Assembly: GCF_015278125.1 (NCBI RefSeq)
Contig: NZ_JADILO010000013.1
Coordinates: 55,040 to 119,039 of the forward strand
DNA: 64,000 nucleotides
Reading direction: 5' to 3'
Origin: Vibrio fluminensis
GTDB lineage: Bacteria; Pseudomonadota; Gammaproteobacteria; Enterobacterales; Vibrionaceae
Position numbers and translations under genes: made by a program. Below are positions 35,133 through 43,721 of the stretch, piece by piece; positions within the stretch are counted from its first letter, which is position 1; each line of letters opens with the position of its first letter. The notes beneath the pieces are model-generated. The model saw nothing but the letters and a program-made list of their open reading frames with translations, made no database searches and was not told the origin of the DNA.

Positions 35133-36023
35133 TTAACGGGAGAGAATGGCTTCGATTTGTTCAATGACAGTGTTGAAGCGAAGCGGCATGTTGCCACGTT
35201 GTTTGGTTATCAAATATAAATCTTCAGCGACTTCCTGTTTGGCTTGATAGATAGCAATTTTGTCTTTATCAGGGAAACTCTCTAGCGCACCTAATGGTAG
35301 AACCGTAAAACCAAGCCCTTTTGATACCGGTAGTAGGATTTGACTGAGTTGGTTGACGTATCCGCGGATCGGCAGTTGATCAAAGCGCAATTCATTTAGC
35401 CATTTTTCTCCGCAGCTTTCACCATAGAGCGCCAAACAGTTTTCTGCATCCGGATGGTTGATCATTCCCAATTGCTTCAATTTATCGAGGTCGAGATCCT
35501 GATTTGCTAAATCAACCGGTAACATAAGGCACAGTGGTTCAGCACTAAGCTTTTTACTCATCAAACGTTTATCTGTAGGTACACTAGTAACGATCCCCAG
35601 ATCGGCTTCACCTGAGAGAATGTCAGCCAATACTTTTCTTTTTGGTGCTGCTTCAATGTGTGGGATCAAATCAGGGTGCTGGCATTGAAGATGCAAAAGG
35701 TGCGGATAGAGCAGTAACGCTAAGGAGCCTGAGCAAGCGATACGTACCGCTCCTTTGAAGGGGGAATCAGGCTCTAAGCTCGCCAGAAGTAATGATTCTC
35801 GTAACTGCATTTCTTTCGCGTAATCAAAAACCGCTTGCCCCTGTGAGGTGATATCAAAACTCTTGTTGTTACGCTCAATCAGAGCATAGCCGCATTCTGC
35901 TTCTAGCTTCTTAATGTGCTGACTCACGCCGGGTTGAGTCATAAACAGTTTTTCAGCGGTGCGAGTAAAGTGACCTGTCTCGATGAGAGTCACGAAGGTT
36001 TTGAGCCACAATGGATTTAGCAT
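35133..36023 (-). CDS. LysR family regulator
   Basis: A 296-residue LysR protein: helix-turn-helix at about 15-45 (TGHFTRTAEKLFMTQPGVSQHIKKLEAE) and a substrate domain with FKGAVRIACSGSLALLLYP. It is divergent from a VOC-family gene, separated by 128 bp rich in ATAAT, so that gene is the likely target. Confidence 0.88.
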   Translation of the reverse strand: MLNPLWLKTFVTLIETGHFTRTAEKLFMTQPGVSQHIKKLEAECGYALIERNNKSFDITSQGQAVFDYAKEMQLRESLLLASLEPDSPFKGAVRIACSGSLALLLYPHLLHLQCQHPDLIPHIEAAPKRKVLADILSGEADLGIVTSVPTDKRLMSKKLSAEPLCLMLPVDLANQDLDLDKLKQLGMINHPDAENCLALYGESCGEKWLNELRFDQLPIRGYVNQLSQILLPVSKGLGFTVLPLGALESFPDKDKIAIYQAKQEVAEDLYLITKQRGNMPLRFNTVIEQIEAILSR

Positions 36024-36151
36024 AGTTACACTGTTCTGATAATCATAATTTATACAAACAAGATTAAATCATAATAGATAATTCTAAAACTTATTGATGC
36101 TTTTTTTCGTACGCAAACAGGTCTAGCAATGCAATTCGAAGGAGAGAAATC

Positions 36152-36652
36152 ATGCATCCATATCCACGAACCTTTTCTCATATCGGGATTTCGGTGCCCG
36201 ATTTAGATGCCGCAGTTAAATTCTACACCGAAGTGCTTGGTTGGTATGTCATTATGCAGCCGACGGAAATTCTTGAAGACGATTCGGCGATTGGAGAAAT
36301 GTGTACCGATGTATTTGGTGCAGGATGGGAGCGCTTTCGTATCGCCCACCTTTCCACGGGGGATCGTATCGGTGTTGAGCTGTTTCAATTTAAGAATCAG
36401 CAAAACCCAGCGGATAATTTTGAGTATTGGAAGACGGGAGTCTTTCATTTTTGCGTTCAAGACCCCGATGTAGAGGGTTTGGCGGAAAGAATTGTTGCCG
36501 CTGGAGGTAAGAAGCGGATGGAAAAACCACGTTATTACTACCCTGGTGAAAAGCCGTTTCACATGATTTATATGGAAGATCCGTTTGGAAATATTCTCGA
36601 GATATATTCACACAGTTATGAGCTTCATTACTCGGCGGGTGCTTACAAATAG
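36152..36652 (+). CDS. VOC-family (glyoxalase/dioxygenase-fold) protein
   Basis: A 166-residue glyoxalase-fold protein: FSHIGISVPDLDAAVKFYTEVLGW at the start and DPFGNILEIYSHSYE near the end, giving His and Glu metal-ligand positions. It resembles lactoylglutathione lyase-like proteins of unknown substrate. GGAGAG precedes the ATG. Controlled, by position, by the divergent LysR. Confidence 0.82.
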   Translation: MHPYPRTFSHIGISVPDLDAAVKFYTEVLGWYVIMQPTEILEDDSAIGEMCTDVFGAGWERFRIAHLSTGDRIGVELFQFKNQQNPADNFEYWKTGVFHFCVQDPDVEGLAERIVAAGGKKRMEKPRYYYPGEKPFHMIYMEDPFGNILEIYSHSYELHYSAGAYK

Positions 36653-36931
36653 GGTTACGAGCAGAGCTCTTTATTCACTGATTAAAGAGAAGTGGTGTTT
36701 TTGTCTAAAATAAGCGCAAACTTTCTGCAAATTGACAGCAAATTGATAATTCGACCAAGCTCGATAGCTAATATGCGAAGCATTAGGTGACAGAGAGTAA
36801 TCGCTCTTTGCCGACACTTCTTTTTTGGTGAGTTACCCGTTTTTACGGTAGCTACTGGTTTACGTACGTCTTTCAAAATTCTAGGAATTTCCCTCTCGTA
36901 CAAAAGACTACAATAAGATGAGTTGCTGGTT

Positions 36932-37684
36932 ATGAAAAATATCCTTTTAGGCAAGCGTAATGGCTTGTTCTTACTTGTATTACTATTGATGCTAATTGCG
37001 CCGATGAAACTCTTGGTGAGTCACATTGAGCTGTTAGCACCAGTGAGTGATCTGCAAGGGATGTTTTTTACCCTAGTGACGAACTCTGCGGGTAGCGGTG
37101 GCTTTCTTATTACACTCGCGGTGCTTGTCGGTGGCGTTTTGACCCTTAAGCTCTCACGCAAAGAGCATTTGGCAAAAGCGATGCAACTTGTGTTGATTTT
37201 ACTGATAGGCTTTGCGGCCAAAACGGGTTTGAAACAAGTCACAGAGAGTCCTCGACCTTATACTGAGCTTTTGTCCCATCAACTGTTGGTGCCCAATCCT
37301 GATCATTTTTATCATCTCTCGGCAACGCAACAAGAAAAAGTCATCACTAAAGTGACGGAAAATGTCAGCCATTGGCGTACCCAACATTGGATGGGCGAAA
37401 CAGACTATTCATTTCCTTCTGGGCATACTATTTTTGTTGCGATTTGCGTGGCGTTTTTCGGTGGCCTGTTTATGGAACATAAACGCTATATGCTAACAGC
37501 TGGCTTAATGCTTTGGGCGGTGAGTGTGGCTTATAGCCGATTGTGGTTAGGAATGCATAGACCAATAGATTTGATTGGCTCAATTCTGTTTGTGATGGCC
37601 GCTTATGCTTTATTGCCTCACTTTGATGGTTTAGCGAGTAAGCTGAGTCAGCAACTAAACCTAGCTAAGCGCTGCACACACTAA
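36932..37684 (+). CDS. pgpB: PAP2 phosphatase, PgpB-like
   Basis: A 250-residue membrane phosphatase with about six helices and the three PAP2 signatures: KTGLKQVTESPRPY, SFPSGHTIF and YSRLWLGMHRPIDL. PgpB removes phosphate from phosphatidylglycerophosphate, undecaprenyl pyrophosphate and related lipids. The ATG at 36932 is chosen over a TTG at 36923. Monocistronic. Confidence 0.88.
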   Translation: MKNILLGKRNGLFLLVLLLMLIAPMKLLVSHIELLAPVSDLQGMFFTLVTNSAGSGGFLITLAVLVGGVLTLKLSRKEHLAKAMQLVLILLIGFAAKTGLKQVTESPRPYTELLSHQLLVPNPDHFYHLSATQQEKVITKVTENVSHWRTQHWMGETDYSFPSGHTIFVAICVAFFGGLFMEHKRYMLTAGLMLWAVSVAYSRLWLGMHRPIDLIGSILFVMAAYALLPHFDGLASKLSQQLNLAKRCTH

Positions 37685-37807
37685 ATTATCTAAACGTGTC
37701 TGCATTATTACGCTGAAGTAATAGTGATTCATTTTTCTGCCTATTATCAAATAACCATCAATAAATAATAATGAGTCTCCAGTCATTCATTTAATTTGGA
37801 GACCATT

Positions 37808-38077
37808 ATGGCCAATGGATTTACCAGAGATGGTGGCGTTCAAGAACAAATCGATGCCACTATTGTCGATGCAATTCACCGTGCTCGTGCCAATCTGCAT
37901 CGTGAGCACAACGATACAGAATATTGTTTGGAGTGTGGTGAAATCATTCCCTTAGCCCGTCGCAAAATTATGCCTGGCGTAGAATTGTGTGTTGAGTGCC
38001 AGCAACAACAAGACGTGCGCCAGAGAGCAACCTCGGGCTTTAATCGTCGCGCAAGTAAAGACAGTCAATTACGTTAA
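37808..38077 (+). CDS. DksA/TraR-type zinc-finger protein (YbiI-like)
   Basis: An 89-residue protein with a C4 zinc finger: CLEC then 17 residues, then CVEC. It is preceded by an N-terminal helix (AIHRARANLHREHND). Size and spacing match YbiI/TraR proteins, which may bind RNA polymerase like DksA but lack its long coiled coil. The start at 37808 has GGAG 7 nt upstream. Confidence 0.87.
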   Translation: MANGFTRDGGVQEQIDATIVDAIHRARANLHREHNDTEYCLECGEIIPLARRKIMPGVELCVECQQQQDVRQRATSGFNRRASKDSQLR

Positions 38078-38280
38078 TCGTGTGATATCCAAGGTGCGAG
38101 ATACCAGATTCTCCCTGCTAGGTGCTGTGTTTGTTAGGTAAAGTGCTTTAGGTTCTGTGTTGAGTCATCGCTACTTTGGATATCAACTGTCAGTCTTATT
38201 CCGCTGCAAATGCTCGATACTGTTTCGCATTAATCTTGCATGCTTGATATGATTATCAGGATTGATATTGAGGTGATTTG

Positions 38281-38571
38281 ATGAAGAAATTTTTGTTGGG
38301 ATTGTCCGTTTCTGCCTTGCTGAGTGGCTGCTCGCTACTTGTGGGTGAAGATTACTTTGGTGAAGGTTGGAAAGGCGAATCTGTCGAACAGTTGACGGGA
38401 CACTGGGGAGAGCCTGAGAGTACAACTGATCTAGAAAATGGTGGTCAGGAACTGATCTACAAATTATTCGATGATAGCTGCACTTATGTTTTTTATACTG
38501 ATGCTTCAGGTGAGATTATCAATTACAAATATCAAAGTACATTTTTAGGGACATGCAAGCCTATCGGCTAA
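38281..38571 (+). CDS. Small lipoprotein
   Basis: A 96-residue protein with a lipoprotein signal: MKKFLLGLSVSALLSGC, cleavage before Cys17. The mature part (SVEQLTGHWGEPESTTDLENGG, then ELIYKLFDDSCTYVFYTD) recalls the SmpA/BamE-type fold found in small envelope proteins. Two further cysteines could form a disulfide. It stands alone; function unknown. Confidence 0.75.
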   Translation: MKKFLLGLSVSALLSGCSLLVGEDYFGEGWKGESVEQLTGHWGEPESTTDLENGGQELIYKLFDDSCTYVFYTDASGEIINYKYQSTFLGTCKPIG

Positions 38572-38660
38572 TCGGTCTCGCTTCTCCAGTTTTATCCTTT
38601 CAAATTCATCTGCCAACCAACGACCAATATAGAAACTTTTGACCTGAGACCGAACTAGAG

Positions 38661-38672
38661 GGACTTTTGTCC
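38661..38672. promoter_or_regulatory. GGAC-N4-GTCC box upstream of the nucleoside operon
   Basis: GGACTTTTGTCC, a 12-bp palindrome 130 bp upstream of the reductase start. Its reverse complement, GGACAAAAGTCC, occurs again at 41536-41547. The 4-bp spacer matches CRP/FNR-family FNR boxes. Confidence 0.65.
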
Positions 38673-38802
38673 TCTTGTTCTTATCAAGCCAGCGTTATGC
38701 TTGGCGCAAGAAATATCAACACACCAAACGATTCGACTTTTATCTTTAGATGCTTTGCATCTTTTGAGAGAAACGAAAGCACGATCACGATAGGTCAACT
38801 CT

Positions 38803-39357
38803 ATGAACGTACTTGTTATTAATGGTCACCCGAACCTAGACAAATCTTTTGCCAATGCTGAGATTTTAAAATTGCTCGAACAGCGCACTGATTGGAACGT
38901 GGCGCATGCAGCAGATTTTGCCGGTGATATCAAAACCGAGCAGCAACGTCTGTTGGACGCTGAGCTGGTTATCGTACAGTTCCCTTTGTACTGGAGCACT
39001 TTTCCTGCGGTGATGAAAGAGTGGATTGATCAAGTGTTCACTTATGGTTTTGCGTTTGGTCCGGATGGCAGTCAGCTAAAAGGCAAAAAGCTGCTGTTCT
39101 CAATTACCGCAGGCGCGACGGCTGAGTCTTACTCTGAAACAGGCTTTAACTTTATGCCGCTTGAGAACTATCAACGTTCTTTTGAGCATGCATTTAAAGC
39201 TGCTGAAATGGATATTCTTGACACGGTTGTCACGTTTGAAATGAACGCGATTCCAGAGGAAGGGGGCGATGTGGAAAAGACGATCGCACTAGCTCATCAA
39301 CATGCGAACCAAATTATTTTCGCAGTCAAGAATGCAGTAAACGCTCACATCGGATAA
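38803..39357 (+). CDS. NAD(P)H dehydrogenase (quinone), flavodoxin fold
   Basis: A 184-residue KefF/MdaB/YheR-type flavoprotein: VINGHPNLDKSFAN as the FMN-loop start, QFPLYWSTFPAVMKEWIDQVF as the diagnostic central motif. It reduces quinones by two electrons and may protect against electrophiles. It is 6 nt upstream of a nucleoside transporter gene, an unusual partner, so both are probably one operon behind the GGAC box. Confidence 0.87.
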   Translation: MNVLVINGHPNLDKSFANAEILKLLEQRTDWNVAHAADFAGDIKTEQQRLLDAELVIVQFPLYWSTFPAVMKEWIDQVFTYGFAFGPDGSQLKGKKLLFSITAGATAESYSETGFNFMPLENYQRSFEHAFKAAEMDILDTVVTFEMNAIPEEGGDVEKTIALAHQHANQIIFAVKNAVNAHIG

Positions 39358-39363
39358 ATCATT

Positions 39364-40569
39364 ATGTTTCAATCATTAATTGGTATCGCCGTACTTCTTG
39401 GCGTGGGCTTCTTATGTTCTGAAAATAGAAGTCAAATTAGCTGGCGCGCTGTAGCAGGTGCCTTTGGCATTATTCTCGTGGTGGCTGGTTTTGTATTGGC
39501 GACCGACGTGGGTGCCGATGTTCTTCTGGCCGTTTCAAATACCGTTGGACAGGTATTTAGTTACGGCGCAGAAGGGATTAAATTCGCTTTTGGTAGCTTG
39601 GTTAACTTCAGTGTTGATGGCATTGGCTTTGTTTGGGCTCTACAAGTATTGCCGCAAATCATCTTTACGGCATCGCTAACCTCACTGCTTTACTACTTGG
39701 GTATTATGCAGTGGTTTGTACGCATCATTGGCGGTGGTCTACAACGCGTTCTCGGCACTTCTCGTGCAGAATCAATGAATGCGGCAGGTAACATCGTGCT
39801 TGGCCAAACTGAAGCGCCGCTCTTGGTTAAGCCTTATCATCGAGTTCTTACTCGTTCACAGATTTTTGCCATCATGGTTGGTGGTTTATCTTCTATTGCA
39901 GGTTCAATTCTGGCAGGTCTTGCAGGCATGGGGGTAGATTTGAACTACCTGATCATGGCGTGTTTCATGTCTGCACCTGCTGGATTGATGTTTGCGAAAC
40001 TGATCATTCCAGAAACAGAAGCAACCATCGATGAAGTACCAGAATTACCAGATAACGAAAAGCCAACCAGTTTTATTGATGCGGTAGCAAAAGGTGCCAT
40101 TGCGGGTACTTCTATCGCCGCTATCGTTGGCGCAATTATCATCTCATGTATTGGTTTGATGGCGCTGCTAAACGGTGGTCTAGGTGCCATTGGTGCTTAC
40201 TTCGGCTTTGAAGGCTTAACCGTTGACGTGATTTTAGGCTTTTTCTTCTCACCTGTTGCTTGGCTAATCGGTGTGCCTTGGGATGAAGCGATGTCGGCAG
40301 GTTCGTTCTTAGGTCAGAAAATTGCCCTAAACGAGTTCGTTGCTTTTGCAAGTATGGGCGCGGTAGAGCTCAGTGACCGTACAACTGCGATTATGACGAT
40401 TGCGCTGTGTGGTTTCGCTAACATTGGCTCAGTAGCCATGGTGGTTGGTGCGTTAAGTAGCATGATCCCAGAACGCTCTGGCTTAATTGGTAAATTAGGT
40501 ATGAAAGTGCTGCTTGCGGCAACATTAGCAAACTTGATGAACGCGGCGATCGTAGGTTTGTTCGTTTAA
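39364..40569 (+). CDS. Concentrative nucleoside transporter, NupC/NupX family
   Basis: A 401-residue CNT protein. Conserved elements are GQTEAPLLVKPYH, MTRSEIFAIM-like TRSQIFAIMVGGLSSIAGSILAGL, and the C-terminal half with GFANIGSVAM. It imports nucleosides with Na+ or H+. A YeiL-like regulator gene follows convergently, and a nucleoside phosphorylase lies beyond it, as in the E. coli yeiL-nupX neighbourhood. Confidence 0.92.
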   Translation: MFQSLIGIAVLLGVGFLCSENRSQISWRAVAGAFGIILVVAGFVLATDVGADVLLAVSNTVGQVFSYGAEGIKFAFGSLVNFSVDGIGFVWALQVLPQIIFTASLTSLLYYLGIMQWFVRIIGGGLQRVLGTSRAESMNAAGNIVLGQTEAPLLVKPYHRVLTRSQIFAIMVGGLSSIAGSILAGLAGMGVDLNYLIMACFMSAPAGLMFAKLIIPETEATIDEVPELPDNEKPTSFIDAVAKGAIAGTSIAAIVGAIIISCIGLMALLNGGLGAIGAYFGFEGLTVDVILGFFFSPVAWLIGVPWDEAMSAGSFLGQKIALNEFVAFASMGAVELSDRTTAIMTIALCGFANIGSVAMVVGALSSMIPERSGLIGKLGMKVLLAATLANLMNAAIVGLFV

Positions 40570-40646
40570 TTTTTCGGAGCAGTCACTCGTGGCTGCCCTC
40601 AGTTGCTGATAGAAACTTATCTCCTAACCAGCCGGGATAGAGATAG

Positions 40647-40678
40647 CGCCACTCGCATTTTGCCAGTGGCGTTTTTTT
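40647..40678 (+). terminator. Terminator after nupX-like gene
   Basis: CGCCACT / AGTGGCG with an 11-nt loop and a seven-T run. Confidence 0.85.
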
Positions 40679-40698
40679 ATTTAAGAAAATAGCAGCGA

Positions 40699-41379
40699 TT
40701 ATTCATAGGTATCAAGGAAGATACGTAAAGCTTGCTCATCAACGATTTCTAATCCTTGTTCCCCTTTACGGATAAGCTCTTTATCCATCAGTGTTTTGAC
40801 CGCACGGCGATAGACGCGTCCGGAAGTGCCAAAACGTTCGGCTTCTTGATTCACTTTGTCAAAGCCTGTTAGTGATGGGCTGGTCTTCTGCTGCATCAAT
40901 AAATCATAAGCAATGTTGTAGGTGATTGGGTGCAATAAGCGACTGGTGTAAATATCCAGTGAATCTAGGTAGTCATCAGCCAGTGCTGAGGCGAAGAAAA
41001 ATAGCATCTCTGGTTGCTGCTGCAGGAGTTCAGCCAGCTTTTTCAAGCAGATAATATCGACCTGCATATGTTCATCGGCGACGACATTCCACTGGCAAGG
41101 CGTTTGAGTAAAAAATTCCATTTCGCCAAAAATATGATCGTCACAGTTGGCTTCACCAAGCTGAAAACGGCGTCCGTTAGCGGCGAGAATACTCATAGAA
41201 ACCCGACCTGCGGGCACGACATAGATGTAATTCAATGGCTCGCCTTGGGTCAGAATTGCTTCACCAGCACCAAAGTAGCGGCTGCCCACTTGGCATTGAT
41301 AGATAAACTGGCGAAATGCAGCACTCTTTTGTTGTAAAAGGTCACTAAAGCGGCCATTGGCGTAGGGTTTAATTCTCAT
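40699..41379 (-). CDS. yeiL: CRP/FNR-family regulator (YeiL-like)
   Basis: A 226-residue protein: N-terminal cyclic-nucleotide-binding fold (residues about 20-135, YFGAGEAILTQGEPLNYIYVVPAGRVSM) and a C-terminal winged helix with NQEAERFGTSGRVYRRAVKTLMDKELI. Domain layout fits YeiL, the E. coli FNR-type regulator next to nupX. I count few cysteines, so an FNR-type iron-sulfur cluster is not evident. It is divergent from the phosphorylase gene, and GGAC-N4-GTCC boxes flank the module, making it the likely binder. Confidence 0.8.
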   Translation of the reverse strand: MRIKPYANGRFSDLLQQKSAAFRQFIYQCQVGSRYFGAGEAILTQGEPLNYIYVVPAGRVSMSILAANGRRFQLGEANCDDHIFGEMEFFTQTPCQWNVVADEHMQVDIICLKKLAELLQQQPEMLFFFASALADDYLDSLDIYTSRLLHPITYNIAYDLLMQQKTSPSLTGFDKVNQEAERFGTSGRVYRRAVKTLMDKELIRKGEQGLEIVDEQALRIFLDTYE

Positions 41380-41490
41380 CTTTTCTCACGTTTTTACTGT
41401 TGGCACCGCAAAGTGTTTTCGGTGCAATTATCGCAGCTCTATTTATGGGTAAAGGTCGCAATCTTGCTCAAGAGCACCTTCTATTTGATG

Positions 41491-41509
41491 ATTGTCACAT
41501 GGTGACAAT
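41491..41509. promoter_or_regulatory. 19-bp perfect palindrome
   Basis: ATTGTCACATGGTGACAAT (8-bp arms, 3-bp centre) lies between the divergent regulator and phosphorylase genes, 27 bp before the GGAC box. It resembles, but is not, a CRP site. Confidence 0.55.
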
Positions 41510-41535
41510 GGCTACGATTTAAATAGGTTTGTGCG

Positions 41536-41547
41536 GGACAAAAGTCC
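41536..41547. promoter_or_regulatory. GGAC-N4-GTCC box upstream of the phosphorylase gene
   Basis: GGACAAAAGTCC, the reverse complement of the box at 38661-38672, with one flanking base on each side also similar. Confidence 0.65.
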
Positions 41548-41705
41548 TCCTGCGTTGAGGAGTAACTCGCCTAAGATTGGCGTAGTTTAAACACATTATT
41601 ATCGGACTTCGATATGCGCATGGTTGAAATGGTGGGTTTCTCATCACTCAACTATATCCTGCGCAATCTAACGGTCTGACGTATAAGAAGTAAAAGGAGC
41701 AATCC

Positions 41706-42437
41706 ATGCTGAAACAGCCTCATATTGGTGTTGATGCAACGCAAGTCGCCCCCTTGGTGATTGTCTGTGGTGAGCCGGACCGCGCAAACCGTATTGCCGC
41801 TCGGTTTGATCACGCTGAGTTGGTCTCGGAAAATCGCGAGTACCGCTTGTTTACTGGTGAATATAAAGGTGTGCCGGTGTCAGTGTGCAGTACCGGCATT
41901 GGTGCGCCCTCGATGATTATTGCGATTGAAGAGCTTAAGCAATGTGGCGTGACTCATATCGTACGCGTTGGCTCAGCAGGCGCAATGCAGGCAGGTATTG
42001 GCTTAGGTGAGCTGATTGTGGCAGAGGGTGCGGTCCGTGATGAGGGTGGCTCAAAGTCTTATGTTGAAGCTTCTTACCCAGCTTACGCGAGTTTCTCATT
42101 GTTAAAAGCGCTGGATAACTATCTCACCAACCAAGCGACGTCTTATCACTTTGGTGTGGTGCGCTCACACGATAGTTTTTATACCGATGATGAGGACGCT
42201 ATTTGCCATTATTGGAATAAAAAGGGCATTTTAGGCGCGGATATGGAAACCTCAGCATTGTTTGCGGTGGGTCGCTTACGTGGTCTTGAAGTGGCGTCTA
42301 TTTTGAATAACGTGGTGCTTTACCAGCAAGATGTCAAAGAAGGTGTCGATCAGTACGTCAATGAAGCAGAAGTGATGATGCAGGGCGAAAAACAAGCCTC
42401 TCTAGCCGCCTTAGAGGCACTTATCGCTCAAGCATAA
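41706..42437 (+). CDS. Nucleoside phosphorylase (uridine phosphorylase-like)
   Basis: A 243-residue PNP/UDP-family enzyme: VVCGEPDRANRIA for phosphate binding, STGIGAPSMIIAIEEL matching the family signature, VRVGSAGAM, and GADMETSALFAV with the ribose-binding Met-Glu. It cleaves nucleosides with phosphate to base and ribose 1-phosphate. The nearby transporter and YeiL-like regulator support a nucleoside scavenging role. Exact base preference is not visible. Confidence 0.9.
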   Translation: MLKQPHIGVDATQVAPLVIVCGEPDRANRIAARFDHAELVSENREYRLFTGEYKGVPVSVCSTGIGAPSMIIAIEELKQCGVTHIVRVGSAGAMQAGIGLGELIVAEGAVRDEGGSKSYVEASYPAYASFSLLKALDNYLTNQATSYHFGVVRSHDSFYTDDEDAICHYWNKKGILGADMETSALFAVGRLRGLEVASILNNVVLYQQDVKEGVDQYVNEAEVMMQGEKQASLAALEALIAQA

Positions 42438-42463
42438 GGTTTGTAAGCCCTTTAATTCAATCA

Positions 42464-42501
42464 CGCCCCAAACGCTATTTAGGCTTTTGGGGCGCTTTTT
42501 T
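42464..42501. terminator. Bidirectional terminator
   Basis: CGCCCCAAA / TTTGGGGCG with a 13-nt loop and a T-run, between the convergent phosphorylase and DeoR genes. Confidence 0.85.
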
Positions 42502-42517
42502 AAATGAACAAATGAAT

Positions 42518-43267
42518 TTAGTCAGTAATGACAAATTCGATGTCACTATACTCAAAGTAATTATTGGGTAGGCGACTGGTGACAATGGAGTCGATGCTTT
42601 TGAGATCAGCAAAACAAGAGAGTGACTTTTTGTTGAATTTTTCACTATCACAACATACAACGACACGGCTCGCCTGCTCACACATTAAGCGCTTGGTTTT
42701 GCCTAAAGAGATATCCGCGGCAAATGCGCCTTGCGGATTGATAGCATTGATGCCGATAAACGCAATGTCCACATTGAGCGTTCTTAGAACCGCATCATAG
42801 TAGTCGTGGTAGGTGCAGTGATATTGGTTTTTTACAAAGCCACCTAACATAAAGAGTTTAATGCCGTCGAATAATTCGAGTATTTTGGCAATTTCAAAGT
42901 CGTTAGTTATGACAGTGAGATTTTTTTTGTCTTTTAAACTGTTGGCTATGTGAATCGTAGTGGTGCCAGTATCGAGCAGTACGACTTGATTATCTTGAAT
43001 TAGCGTGGCGCATTTTTTGCCAATCTTAATTTTTTCGACTTTGTTGGTATCGCTGCGAGAGTCAGAATTTACTTCGACCTGGATTTTGCTTTTAGACATT
43101 GCGCCACCATAGGTTCTGTCTAAAAGATCTTTAGCCTCAAGCCTTTTCAAGTCATTGCGAATCGTCGCTTTGGTGACTGAGAACTGATTAGCCAAATCAT
43201 CTACAGTCACTTTACCAAAATGCTCAAGAGCCTCAATGATATGTAAATGCCTTTCTTCTGCAAACAT
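42518..43267 (-). CDS. DeoR family transcriptional repressor
   Basis: A 249-residue regulator with the DeoR helix-turn-helix (VTVDDLANQFSVTKATIRNDLKRLEAKDLLDRTYGGA) and a sugar-phosphate-sensing domain (VLLDTGTTTIHIANSLK; AFIGINAINPQGAFAAD). The start at 43267 follows AGGGAA; 11 more residues upstream in frame are unlikely. It ends the VOC-kinase-aldolase run on the minus strand and should repress it, with a phosphosugar as inducer. Confidence 0.9.
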   Translation of the reverse strand: MFAEERHLHIIEALEHFGKVTVDDLANQFSVTKATIRNDLKRLEAKDLLDRTYGGAMSKSKIQVEVNSDSRSDTNKVEKIKIGKKCATLIQDNQVVLLDTGTTTIHIANSLKDKKNLTVITNDFEIAKILELFDGIKLFMLGGFVKNQYHCTYHDYYDAVLRTLNVDIAFIGINAINPQGAFAADISLGKTKRLMCEQASRVVVCCDSEKFNKKSLSCFADLKSIDSIVTSRLPNNYFEYSDIEFVITD

Positions 43268-43306
43268 TGCGTTCCCTACAAAAAAAGTGGGCGAACCCAC
43301 TTCTTA

Positions 43307-43702
43307 TTATTTGAATTGATCAAATTCTATCATTTCGCCATTTGGACCTTCAATCATAATGTAGGTCACTCCATCTTTTCCAAAAGGTAACTCGGTATCA
43401 GGGACGGTGAGAGGAATGCCTTTCTCCGCTAGATTTGATTTAATACTCTTTAGATCATCTACTGTTATCGCAAAGTGATGAATCGCGCCAGCTTGTCCAG
43501 CGACGGGCTCTTGATCTAACTGATAGAGCTCTACCAGAGTTCGACCAAAAGCTAAAAAGGTAATATGGTTGTTTCCGCCTTTACCCGAATCTAAGCTATG
43601 ACGTTCGATAACCTCAAAACCAACCTCGCGATAAAATGTCTCGCTGGTTGCGATATTTGAAACGGGAATACCAATATGTCCTGAAAAATCGGTTAGCTGC
43701 AT
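43307..43702 (-). CDS. VOC-family protein of the sugar cluster
   Basis: A 131-residue glyoxalase-fold protein: SGHIGIPVSNIATSETFYREVGF with metal ligand His, HHFAITVDDLKSIK, and ENIGPNGEMIEF-like EGPNGEMIEFDQFK. GGAG precedes the start at 43702. Between the kinase and regulator genes, it may be an epimerase or isomerase acting on a sugar intermediate; stand-alone VOC proteins include such enzymes. This is inference from position. Confidence 0.78.
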   Translation of the reverse strand: MQLTDFSGHIGIPVSNIATSETFYREVGFEVIERHSLDSGKGGNNHITFLAFGRTLVELYQLDQEPVAGQAGAIHHFAITVDDLKSIKSNLAEKGIPLTVPDTELPFGKDGVTYIMIEGPNGEMIEFDQFK

Positions 43703-43721
43703 AGTTGTGCTCCATATTCTG

